Positions 43,146 to 50,733 of a stretch of 64,000 nt of DNA are shown one piece after another (the first letter of the stretch is position 1; every line of letters begins with the position of its first letter). Position numbers and translations under genes: made by a program. Below the pieces are notes generated by a model that was given only the letters and a program-made list of their open reading frames with translations, ran no database searches and was not told the DNA's origin. This stretch comes from Lewinellaceae bacterium (lineage in GTDB: Bacteria > Bacteroidota > Bacteroidia > Chitinophagales > Saprospiraceae), in contig JACJYQ010000005.1 of NCBI GenBank assembly GCA_020636025.1, positions 248,001 to 312,000 on the forward strand, in the 5' to 3' direction.

Positions 43146-43382
43146 CATTTCAATGGCCTTTAAATTCAGTCATGAAACATCAAATTCATTTTTTTTAATC
43201 AATTATTCTTAAAAATTTAATCATTTTTTTAATTTAATTATTCACAAACAGACACATTTAAACAATATTAACCGCTGATAATCAATATGTTAAAATAACA
43301 TCATGCAAAATAACAAACTCACAACATCAAAAAAATGTTACAAAAACTTCCAGGCAGAGGCCACACTTTTGTAACATGAACG

Positions 43383-43654
43383 GCGATGATAAAAGTATCA
43401 TCGTTTGAGATATGTTCATGGGATTATACAATTTCAGGTGAGAGAGCAAGTCCTTCTAAATTGTGGGGAGGACTTGCTAACCTGGAAAACCCAACACTCC
43501 CCCACCTTTCTTCCGGAAATTATTTGAGGTCAACATTAGCTGAGAATCAGGCTTTCGACATCAAACTAAAGATAATGCAAATCCTTACTGATAATGTTCA
43601 TGGGATTAAAATTTGTTGTTTTATAAACCGTACCACATGAGGTGCGGTTTTTTT
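43383..43654 (+). ncRNA. Candidate structured RNA upstream of panB
   Basis: A ~270-base stretch with: a 5' hairpin CGATGAT-AAAAGT-ATCATCG; a perfect 10-bp pair AGCAAGTCCT/AGGACTTGCT (about 43446-43479); an overlapping rival pair GTGGGGAG/CTCCCCCAC (about 43464-43507); and a final intrinsic terminator at 43625-43654. A -7-like CACTTTTGT precedes it near 43364-43372. The 15-base ATGTTCATGGGATTA occurs twice (43412, 43594). It may be a small RNA or a leader with switching structures; no known family was recognised. Confidence 0.4.
43625..43654 (+). terminator. Intrinsic terminator just before panB
   Basis: AAACCGTACC (43625-43634) pairs with GGTGCGGTTT (43641-43650), one G-T pair, loop ACATGA, then T7. 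It ends 25 bases before the panB ATG. Confidence 0.75.
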
Positions 43655-43667
43655 GTTTATATGGATA

Positions 43668-43676
43668 TACCTTTGG
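43668..43676 (+). promoter_or_regulatory. -7 box TACCTTTGG four bases before panB
   Basis: The TTTG ends at 43675 and the ATG is at 43680, the same spacing as at polA, again hinting at a leaderless message. It lies after the terminator, so panB would be transcribed separately from the RNA candidate. Confidence 0.5.
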
Positions 43677-43679
43677 GTC

Positions 43680-44498
43680 ATGTCAAAAGCAACAGGTGAA
43701 ATCAAAAAAATAACCACGCATGTAATTCAGGCCATGAAAGAGCGTGGCGAAAAGATAGCCATGCTTACCGCCTACGATTATTCAATGGCGCGTATTTTGG
43801 ATGAGGCAGGTGTAGATATATTATTGGTAGGGGATTCAGCCTCTAATGTCATGGCAGGGCATGAAACAACTTTGCCCATCACTCTGGATCAAATGATATA
43901 CCATGCCCAATCGGTTGTCAGGGCTGTCAACAGGGCTATGGTTGTGGTTGATCTGCCTTTCGGTTCTTATCAATCAAACTCTGAAATAGCACTTTCCAGC
44001 GCCATCCGGATCATGAAAGAATCTGGTGCACATGCCGTTAAACTGGAAGGCGGATCGGAAGTAGAAGAAAGCATTCGGAGGATATTGATGGCTGGCATCC
44101 CGGTAATGGGGCATTTGGGTCTCACTCCGCAAAGTATTTACAAATTTGGGACTTATACGGTTCGAGCCAAGGAAGAACAGGAAGCTCAAAAATTGTTGGC
44201 TGACGCAAAACTGCTCGACGAAACAGGTTGCTTTTCCCTGGTTCTTGAAAAAATCCCAGCCAAATTAACAAAAGAAGTCTCCGAAAACATAAGCATTCCA
44301 ACCATAGGCATCGGCGCCGGGAAACATGCAGATGGGCAGGTATTGGTGACCCACGACATGTTGGGCATTACCAAAGATTTCAAACCGCGATTCTTGCGAC
44401 GCTACGCAGAACTGTTTGACGCCATCGGCGACGCCACGCAACGATACATAGCAGATGTAAAAAGCAAAGACTTCCCTAACGACAAGGAACAATATTAA
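43680..44498 (+). CDS. panB: 3-methyl-2-oxobutanoate hydroxymethyltransferase
   Basis: Adds a hydroxymethyl group from methylene-tetrahydrofolate to 2-oxoisovalerate, the first committed step to pantothenate and CoA, in the cytoplasm. The 272-residue length is standard. Family motifs: MLTAYDYSMARILDEAGVDILLVGDSASNVMAGHETTLPIT (metal-binding Asp), DLPFGSYQ, VKLEGG, MGHLGLTPQ and the late IGIGAGKHADGQVLVTHDMLG. ATG 43680 is chosen over the in-frame codon at 43653 because family members begin close to it and the -7 box lies between. No other pan gene is nearby. Confidence 0.95.
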   Translation: MSKATGEIKKITTHVIQAMKERGEKIAMLTAYDYSMARILDEAGVDILLVGDSASNVMAGHETTLPITLDQMIYHAQSVVRAVNRAMVVVDLPFGSYQSNSEIALSSAIRIMKESGAHAVKLEGGSEVEESIRRILMAGIPVMGHLGLTPQSIYKFGTYTVRAKEEQEAQKLLADAKLLDETGCFSLVLEKIPAKLTKEVSENISIPTIGIGAGKHADGQVLVTHDMLGITKDFKPRFLRRYAELFDAIGDATQRYIADVKSKDFPNDKEQY

Positions 44499-44508
44499 TC
44501 AATGTATC

Positions 44509-44556
44509 AATGCGCAATGTACCAATGCGAAATAACACATTTTCACATTGCGCATT
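44509..44556. repeat. Inverted repeat AATGCGCAATGT overlapping the TIR gene end
   Basis: AATGCGCAATGT (44509-44520) and ACATTGCGCATT (44545-44556) pair perfectly over 12 bp. The right arm encodes the final residues ECAM and part of the stop of the minus-strand TIR gene. It may end both convergent transcripts. Confidence 0.8.
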
Positions 44557-47500
44557 CAGCCAACACTCTTTGCATCTCCATATACTGGTTATCAAGAAGT
44601 CGTCTTATTTCGTAGCGTTCAAACTTGTAGTTGAAATTGAAAAACTGATTTTCATAATGATCGCTGTTCAGAGGGATAAGCCCCAGAAAAAGGTTATTCC
44701 AGCGGATACGACTTTTGCCTGGTCTTGCATATAGTTCGTCCCAGGCCAATTCTAAAAACTCAGCTTTCGGGAAGTAGTGGTAGATCCCTTTTATTTTTTG
44801 GATGATCTCGATGGCGATTTTCCTTTCCGGTTGCCTGTTCTCGTGCCTGAATTCACTGATCTCATTAAAATACCGGTTAACCTGTTCTGTATGGCGATGC
44901 TCTGCAATGGCCTCCCTGAAAATCAATTGTGAATACTTATCGGGAATGGCTTTTTGTATTTTCTGGATTACTTCGAGCGGGTTAAACCCGTTAACCGGCT
45001 TATATGATACCGCCTTGCCTTCAAGCGAAATATCCACCCAGGGCAATTTTTTTTCCTGGCCAATTTCGTCCCAGATAAAATCAAGATATTTGGTATCCGG
45101 ATCAAGCTTGTAATTTCCCAAACACTGCTGAAACAGGCCTATTAGCAGGCTTCGCTGGTTTTCATCCCCCTTCCTGATTGCGTTATAGACAGGAAGTATT
45201 TGTTTGTCAAATATGTTCAGGGCAATTTTTTTACTCAAATCATCTTCCGAGGGAATCACCGCTTTGCTTTCAGGCTTCATCAGTTCATATACCTCTTTCA
45301 ACCCTTGCTGTGGATCGTAACCCAGTCCTATACTCTCCGGGTGAGCAGTCATGCCTTTTGCACTTTGTTGAAACCATATCAAAATTCCATTCCCAGTTAA
45401 TTCTTGTAAAGCATGGTTCAGATAATCCAGTCCTTTCTCATGATTGGCCCTGTACGCAACTACCCAGCGGCGCAAACAATCGATGAGCAGTCTTCTGGCA
45501 TCCAATGGATCCATTTTGCGAAAATCAGTCCATGCAAGCCCTTTCACTACAGACTCGTAAATGGCTTCTGTATCCTTCAAATATTGTTTGTAGACAACTT
45601 CTTTGATATTGGGCTGTACCTGTAGCCAACCGGCCGTACCTGCATGGTCCCGTATGATCTTTTCAACTATGCCCATGGCATCAAAGGAATATTTACGGCA
45701 ATCAGGATGTGCCATCACTTCGCCCTTTGCATCCAATGTAAACCATCTGACCCCAAGCGTTTCAAAAGATTCAGGAGCTTTTAGCAAGCCGGGCATCAGG
45801 TATTCCAGCGCCAAACGCAAAAATGAATTGCCCGCATCGTCCCTGTTGCCAAAAACATGACTACCAAGCAGGCAAGCATAAGTGAAGCGAACAATCGACT
45901 CCCTTGCGTCTGTAAACGGACGACGGCGACGGGCATCTTCTTTTAACTGGGCATCCAAAGTCTGCCTTTTAGCAAGCAAACTGAAGTAAAGATCCTCCCG
46001 AAGCAAATTTTGCCCTTTTACGATCTTTCCCTCCTCTTCAGATTCAATGGATTTGAGCAGTTCGAGCAGTTCCTGAATTTCCCCAAGAAGGTCAAAATTG
46101 CCGTCCGGGATAAATTGGAAATGTTTGTTATGGACCTCAACACCTTTTATCCACTGACATTTACCACCTCCACAACTTTCAATCACCGCAGCCTCCAGCA
46201 ATTCTTCCGAAGGATACACCACTCGGCATACCTTCAATGTATTTTCGAGAATGATGCGCAGATTCCGCCGGTTATCAGGGACATCGTCGCGGTGTTTGCC
46301 CGTATGCAACAGCGGATCATTTGGAAAATGGTAATACAAACGCAAGGCAGCATCGGAAATGCTTTCCGAAACGATTGCCAGATTGTGTTGCACAGAGCTG
46401 GAAGGGCATTTTTTCGCCTGTTGGTAATCTTTCAGGCGACTGGCAAAAAGCAAAATATGCTGTAATACCCGGTCATTTCCTCTTAGCGCCTCCGACAAGG
46501 CACGTGCCGGTGTCTCTTTTTGAAGATATGTGATGAGCAGATATTCATATAACTGAGCCGATTGTGGGTCGATCTCCTGTCGCACATAGTCGCAATGTGC
46601 AAAGGCCTGCGCTGAGTTTTTCACAGCCAACGCATCTTTTGCCAACAAAAGTCTTCTGCGAAACTCCGTTTTCTGTTCGTAGGAAAGCAGTCCTATTTGT
46701 TCCAGGGATTCCTGCTCCCTTGGCCCGACCGGCAAATTCAGGGTTTCAGGAATCTGGATTTCATCAACCGGAATGAAAAACGGCGGAACAGTACTGTCAT
46801 CGCGGCTATCGGAGGAAAAATGGTAATAATCGCGTATGAATATGTTCCGCCAGTTAGTAGCCAATTGGTCCGTTTCAAGGCTTTGGATCAAGTGGTACAA
46901 ATCCATTTGTACCGGAGCCGTCAGCTCCGCAAGAGCATCAACTGAAACCTGGGACAGTCTGGTTTTTTCCCTGATCTGTTTAAAAGACTCCTCAATATCC
47001 AATAGCGCCCTTTTTACCTGAACATCCTGGATCAGGCGTTTCAGCAAAGCAATCAATGGCGCGTGATTGATTCTGTCCGTTTGAGCAAGAAGCCTGTCCC
47101 GCAAATGATGTATGGTAAGCGGAAGTTCAAGGCTGGCTTCCGGATATTGCTGACGCTCTGGCGCTGCTTTTAATACCGAAACAGCTGCTTTTGCCGCCCT
47201 GTTCAGTTGACGATCCCGTCCGATATTGGCATTTTCAACAAACTCCCCCGGAGGTAATCCCATTGCAAATCGTCGCAAATCGGAAGGTAATTCAGCAGGC
47301 CGAGCCAGTACAGTCATGACCTGAAACCCGGAGCGAAATGTTTGCTGTTCCACAGCTAGCTGCATTTCCCAGCGCACATCGGCACTGTCCAGGTAGTTCA
47401 TGGACAAAACAGCTACGAACAGATCTGCCCGCTCAATAAACTCATTGGCTTTGGTCCGAAATTCCTCTACCGGAACAACACTCTTATCCCAGAATTCAAC

Positions 47501-47602
47501 CTCAACTGGCTGTAGAGCCAACATAAGCTGTCGCCCCAAATCCTGGGCGCATTCCAGATCTGCAGCATCAAATGATATATAGATATGTGTCGGTTTATTC
47601 AT
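44543..47602 (-). CDS. TIR-domain protein with five degenerate Trp-centred C-terminal modules
   Basis: A 1019-residue cytoplasmic protein. Residues about 5-135 are a TIR-like domain: THIYISFDAADLE (first strand), EFWDKSVVP, ADLFVAVLSMNYLDSADVRWEMQLAV (Glu79 in the place of the TIR NADase glutamate). A helical region follows, with a TPR-like stretch at about 310-375. From about 440 to the end I see five loose modules, each R..LI..L......Y......YL..A..E...., then Trp, then ....G.......P. The Trp lie at 484, 620, 743, 855 and 968 (spacing 112-136). I know no described family with this layout. TIR proteins often act in antiphage immunity or NAD depletion, but no defence genes adjoin it. ATG 47602 is preferred to TTG 47614. 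Confidence 0.8.
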   Translation of the reverse strand: MNKPTHIYISFDAADLECAQDLGRQLMLALQPVEVEFWDKSVVPVEEFRTKANEFIERADLFVAVLSMNYLDSADVRWEMQLAVEQQTFRSGFQVMTVLARPAELPSDLRRFAMGLPPGEFVENANIGRDRQLNRAAKAAVSVLKAAPERQQYPEASLELPLTIHHLRDRLLAQTDRINHAPLIALLKRLIQDVQVKRALLDIEESFKQIREKTRLSQVSVDALAELTAPVQMDLYHLIQSLETDQLATNWRNIFIRDYYHFSSDSRDDSTVPPFFIPVDEIQIPETLNLPVGPREQESLEQIGLLSYEQKTEFRRRLLLAKDALAVKNSAQAFAHCDYVRQEIDPQSAQLYEYLLITYLQKETPARALSEALRGNDRVLQHILLFASRLKDYQQAKKCPSSSVQHNLAIVSESISDAALRLYYHFPNDPLLHTGKHRDDVPDNRRNLRIILENTLKVCRVVYPSEELLEAAVIESCGGGKCQWIKGVEVHNKHFQFIPDGNFDLLGEIQELLELLKSIESEEEGKIVKGQNLLREDLYFSLLAKRQTLDAQLKEDARRRRPFTDARESIVRFTYACLLGSHVFGNRDDAGNSFLRLALEYLMPGLLKAPESFETLGVRWFTLDAKGEVMAHPDCRKYSFDAMGIVEKIIRDHAGTAGWLQVQPNIKEVVYKQYLKDTEAIYESVVKGLAWTDFRKMDPLDARRLLIDCLRRWVVAYRANHEKGLDYLNHALQELTGNGILIWFQQSAKGMTAHPESIGLGYDPQQGLKEVYELMKPESKAVIPSEDDLSKKIALNIFDKQILPVYNAIRKGDENQRSLLIGLFQQCLGNYKLDPDTKYLDFIWDEIGQEKKLPWVDISLEGKAVSYKPVNGFNPLEVIQKIQKAIPDKYSQLIFREAIAEHRHTEQVNRYFNEISEFRHENRQPERKIAIEIIQKIKGIYHYFPKAEFLELAWDELYARPGKSRIRWNNLFLGLIPLNSDHYENQFFNFNYKFERYEIRRLLDNQYMEMQRVLAECAM

Positions 47603-47667
47603 AGCCGGAAGCAAAAATCAGGAATTTTGTTTTAATCCTCAGATTAAAAGGAATAAAGGGTGTCACA

Positions 47668-47698
47668 TTGGGTAATTAAACCTCTGGTATTACCTTTA
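47668..47698 (+). promoter_or_regulatory. Promoter of the ppk2 pair
   Basis: TTG (47668-47670), 20 bases, then TACCTTTA (47691-47698), one mismatch (A for G). The start codon is 48 bases further on. Confidence 0.55.
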
Positions 47699-47746
47699 CA
47701 TGGCTGACAAATTAGCGCTTGTCTCAAAAATAATTGCCCATTTTAT

Positions 47747-48592
47747 ATGCTAACACTTGAAGATTTCAGTCTCGTAAAAAAACGCAGAGACCTAATAAAA
47801 ATCGCAGCAGAGAGGAACATCTGCCTCAAAAAAGTATTGCGCAACCTTCGCTATGAAGAGGATTTGAAACTGTTGCAGGCGGAAATGGTGGATCTTCAGC
47901 AATGGATTGCCAAAAACAATAAACGGGTGGCGGTCATATTCGAAGGGCGTGATGCTGCCGGCAAAGGCGGTGCAATAAAACGTTTCCGTGAACACTTAAA
48001 TCCGCGTTCCATGCGCGTGGTTGCCTTGTCGAAACCAACCATTGTGGAGCAGGGTCAGTGGTATTTCAGACGATATATAAAGGAGCTGCCTAACCCGGGA
48101 GAAATTGTGTTTTTCGACAGAAGCTGGTACAATCGGGCTGTTGTTGAGCCTGTGATGGGTTTTTGCGATAAACAACAATACAGACAGTTTATGGCCCAGG
48201 TAACCGATTTTGAACACATGCTTCGGGAAGACGGCATAGGTCTGATCAAATTCTGGTTTTCAATTTCCAAGGAAGAGCAGAAAAATCGCTTTGAAGCTCG
48301 CCTCCAAAATCCACTTAAGCAATGGAAGTTCAGCCCGGTGGATATGAAAGGACAGGAATTATGGAACAAGTACACGCAGTACAAAGAACGGATGTTTGCT
48401 CAAACACATACCAATTTCAGCCCCTGGATCATTGTTCAGGCCAACAACAAGCGAGTTGCCCGTCTGGAAAGCATGCGTTACGTGCTTTCCCAATTCGATT
48501 ATAAAACGCGTCGCGAACCCAGGGTAACGATTACACCAGACCCCAACATCATTTCCCGCTATTTCCGGGATCTTGAACAAATTGATATTTAA
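47747..48592 (+). CDS. Polyphosphate kinase 2 family protein, first copy
   Basis: A cytoplasmic PPK2 enzyme, which moves phosphate between polyphosphate and nucleotides. The 281-residue protein has the Walker A-like EGRDAAGKGGAIKR, the lid/Arg segment PRSMRVVALSKPT, the Walker B-like VFFDRSWYNRAVVEPVMGFC, and the family's QWKFSPVD and ELWNKYTQYKERMF. Size and lack of an extra domain fit single-domain PPK2; whether it favours NDP or NMP cannot be told. The second copy follows after 14 bases. Confidence 0.93.
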   Translation: MLTLEDFSLVKKRRDLIKIAAERNICLKKVLRNLRYEEDLKLLQAEMVDLQQWIAKNNKRVAVIFEGRDAAGKGGAIKRFREHLNPRSMRVVALSKPTIVEQGQWYFRRYIKELPNPGEIVFFDRSWYNRAVVEPVMGFCDKQQYRQFMAQVTDFEHMLREDGIGLIKFWFSISKEEQKNRFEARLQNPLKQWKFSPVDMKGQELWNKYTQYKERMFAQTHTNFSPWIIVQANNKRVARLESMRYVLSQFDYKTRREPRVTITPDPNIISRYFRDLEQIDI

Positions 48593-48606
48593 GCAGCAAA
48601 TCAGAC

Positions 48607-49398
48607 ATGAAACCACTTGACTTGTCCCCAGAGGACGTAGAGATACTCAATTCCCGCATTGGATTGAAACACCTGTTTTACGATAAAAAGGTGAATGTGG
48701 AAAAAGCATTGCGCTATACCAGATATGAGCTAAAGGTGAGGGAATACCAGACTGAAATTATTAAGCTTCAGAATTGGGTTATTCAAAACCAACACAAAGT
48801 TGTGATCTTATTTGAGGGGCGTGATGCTGCCGGCAAAGGCGGCGCCATCAGACGGATTGTAGCGCACATTAATCCGCGATATTACCGAATCGTAGCGCTT
48901 CCCAAACCCACCCTGGAAGAAGAAGGTCAATGGTATTTTCAACGCTATGTAAATCAACTGCCTAAGCCGGGAGAAATGGTGTTCTTTGACCGTAGCTGGT
49001 ACAATCGCGCTGTGGTGGAACCCGTGAATGGGTTTTGCACTCCCGATGAATACAACATCTTCATGAATCAGGTGAATGAATTTGAGAAAATGATCATCAG
49101 TTCCGATACCTATCTGATCAAGTTTTACTTCTCCATCACCAAATCGGAACAGGCCACACGTTTCCGGGACATTAAACGAAGTGCACTAAAAAAATGGAAA
49201 ATGAGCCCGGTTGATGAAAGAGCTCAAGAGCTTTGGGACGATTACACCCGGTATAAGCAAAAAATGTTTGAACACACCGATATTCCCGGGTCTCCCTGGG
49301 TAATCATTGATGCTGATAAAAAAACCAATGCCAGGCTGGAAGCCATGGATCATATTCTGAAGACGATTCCCTATTGCCAAGAGGCATCAAGTGAGTAG
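48607..49398 (+). CDS. Polyphosphate kinase 2 family protein, second copy
   Basis: A 263-residue paralogue of the gene just before it. Motifs match one by one: EGRDAAGKGGAIRRIVAHINPRYYRIVALPKPT, VFFDRSWYNRAVVEPVNGFC, KWKMSPVDERAQELWDDYTRYKQKMF. By eye about half the residues are identical, most in these motifs, so this is an old tandem duplication rather than a recent one. The two enzymes may work in opposite directions or on different nucleotides, which is inference. No ppk1 or ppx is in the window. Confidence 0.93.
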   Translation: MKPLDLSPEDVEILNSRIGLKHLFYDKKVNVEKALRYTRYELKVREYQTEIIKLQNWVIQNQHKVVILFEGRDAAGKGGAIRRIVAHINPRYYRIVALPKPTLEEEGQWYFQRYVNQLPKPGEMVFFDRSWYNRAVVEPVNGFCTPDEYNIFMNQVNEFEKMIISSDTYLIKFYFSITKSEQATRFRDIKRSALKKWKMSPVDERAQELWDDYTRYKQKMFEHTDIPGSPWVIIDADKKTNARLEAMDHILKTIPYCQEASSE

Positions 49399-49579
49399 TC
49401 CAATCTAACCATATTTAGGTACATTATTAAGGAAAAACGGTTAAACACACTCACGAAAATAACATTCAAAAAAACCTGATTTTACGCAAATAGAACTCAT
49501 AAGCTGGTTTCACCCAAACACCTGAAATAAAAAATATCGCCAAAAATTCCTGAAAACCAGTATTTTAATAAATAAGGAT

Positions 49580-49588
49580 TACCTTTGC
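49580..49588 (+). promoter_or_regulatory. -7 box TACCTTTGC before the cold-shock gene
   Basis: A full TAnnTTTGC match, 37 bases before the ATG; a leader containing a T-rich run follows. No clear -33 TTG. Confidence 0.5.
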
Positions 49589-49625
49589 GGCGGCACATTG
49601 CCGCATCACTTTATTTTTTTTTACA

Positions 49626-49817
49626 ATGAATACCGGAACAGTAAAATTTTTCAATTCCTCAAAAGGCTACGGCTTTATCGTTGACAAAGAAAGCGGAGAA
49701 GAAATCTTCGTACACGTTAGTGGACTAGTTGACGAAATCCGCGAAGGCGACACAGTAACTTACGACACCGCCCGCGGTAAAAAAGGCATGAATGCAGTTA
49801 ATGTTAAACTTGCGTAA
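49626..49817 (+). CDS. cspA: Cold-shock domain protein
   Basis: A 63-residue single-strand nucleic-acid-binding protein, an RNA chaperone. It has RNP1 (KGYGFIV) and RNP2 (EIFVHVSGL), and starts MNTGTVKFFNSSKGYGFI. It is slightly shorter than the usual 66-70. Codon use is strongly biased and a good terminator follows, in keeping with high expression. Confidence 0.95.
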   Translation: MNTGTVKFFNSSKGYGFIVDKESGEEIFVHVSGLVDEIREGDTVTYDTARGKKGMNAVNVKLA

Positions 49818-49849
49818 GCGAGCTTAACTGTCAATTTATATTCATTCCG

Positions 49850-49880
49850 AACCTCCGACGTAAATTCGTCGGAGGTTTTT
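49850..49880 (+). terminator. Intrinsic terminator of the cold-shock gene
   Basis: AACCTCCGACG (49850-49860) pairs perfectly with CGTCGGAGGTT (49867-49877), loop TAAATT, followed by TTTGTTTTTT. Confidence 0.88.
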
Positions 49881-49896
49881 GTTTTTTAGGCACTTA

Positions 49897-50574
49897 CTAA
49901 TGCTCTGCCGTTTTCAATAACTGAGGGAACTTGGCCTTCATGCGGTTTATCCTGGGAATGGATACGTGCTGAACGTAAGTGTTTTCCGGGTGGTTTCTCT
50001 CGTAATTCTGATGATAATCCTCTGCCATATAAAAGACTGTAAAAGGCTGAATGATCACCGCAATTGGTTTTCTGTATATCCCGGACTCATCAAGTTGTTT
50101 CTTTTGGGCTTCTGCCAAATTCCTCTCCTCCTCGGTTCTGTAAAAAATAACGGAGCGATATGAATCACCATGGTCAGGTCCCTGCCCATTTACCTGAGTC
50201 GGATCACATGAACCAAAATACACTTCCAACAGTGTTTGGTAAGAAATGATCTTCGGATCGTAAAACACCTGAACGGTTTCTGTATGGCCGGTGGTGTGCG
50301 AGCATACCTCTTCATACGTTGGATTTTCTGTATGCCCGCCGGCATATCCCGACACGGCTTCCTTCACGCCTTTCAGGCTTTCAAAAATAGCTTCTTCGCA
50401 CCAAAAACAACCTGCGGCAAAGGTGGCCGTATCCAACGGGCCGTACTGAATCATTTCAGTTGTTTCATTGCCTGAGTCCGCCGTTTTGTTCTCTGCAGGC
50501 TTTGAAGAAAGCGCATTGCAGGAAAGCAAAACGCTTGCTGCAATAAAATTTGATAGAATTAATTGCTTGATCAT
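49897..50574 (-). CDS. msrA: Peptide-methionine (S)-S-oxide reductase, exported lipoprotein form
   Basis: Reduces methionine-S-sulfoxide in proteins. The 225-residue protein has the catalytic motif AGCFWCEEAIFESLKGV, GYAGGHTENPTYEEVCSHTTGHTE and GPDHGDSYRSVIFY. Its N-terminus MIKQLILSNFIAASVLLSCNALS is a lipoprotein signal, so it acts in the envelope, unlike cytoplasmic MsrA. The upstream T9SS gene on the same strand ends in a terminator, so msrA is probably transcribed alone. Confidence 0.94.
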   Translation of the reverse strand: MIKQLILSNFIAASVLLSCNALSSKPAENKTADSGNETTEMIQYGPLDTATFAAGCFWCEEAIFESLKGVKEAVSGYAGGHTENPTYEEVCSHTTGHTETVQVFYDPKIISYQTLLEVYFGSCDPTQVNGQGPDHGDSYRSVIFYRTEEERNLAEAQKKQLDESGIYRKPIAVIIQPFTVFYMAEDYHQNYERNHPENTYVQHVSIPRINRMKAKFPQLLKTAEH

Positions 50575-50676
50575 AATTGAAAATTTTTACCAATTAACGC
50601 ACTGTATCCACCTAACAAGCAAAACTCAGGATCGTTTGTTGGCCAATTGTTTTTTCGCGGACAAACACAAAAAAAA

Positions 50677-50709
50677 CAGGCCCCAGGCGTTTCAAACGCG
50701 AGGGACCTG
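50677..50709 (-). terminator. Intrinsic terminator of the 1017-aa T9SS gene
   Basis: On the minus strand the arms CAGGTCCCTCGCGTTT and AACGCCTGGGGCCTG form a long stem with two small mismatches, followed by eight T. Confidence 0.8.
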
Positions 50710-50733
50710 ATATTTGGAAACTATTACACCGAC

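Larger units (their letters stand above)
43078..43679. other. 602-base gap before panB
   Basis: The strong terminator (43105-43145) is followed by an AT-rich tract to about 43340, and then by the candidate structured RNA (43383-43654) and the panB -7 box. The 84-codon frame at 43386-43640 has no protein-like features and is explained by the RNA elements. Confidence 0.5.

Noticed and set aside
43412..43608. Attachment sites of an integrated element
   Set aside because: Only 167 bases lie between the repeats and no integrase or tRNA is near.
43386..43640. 84-codon frame before panB
   Set aside because: It runs through inverted repeats and a terminator and shows no protein-like pattern; an RNA explanation fits better.
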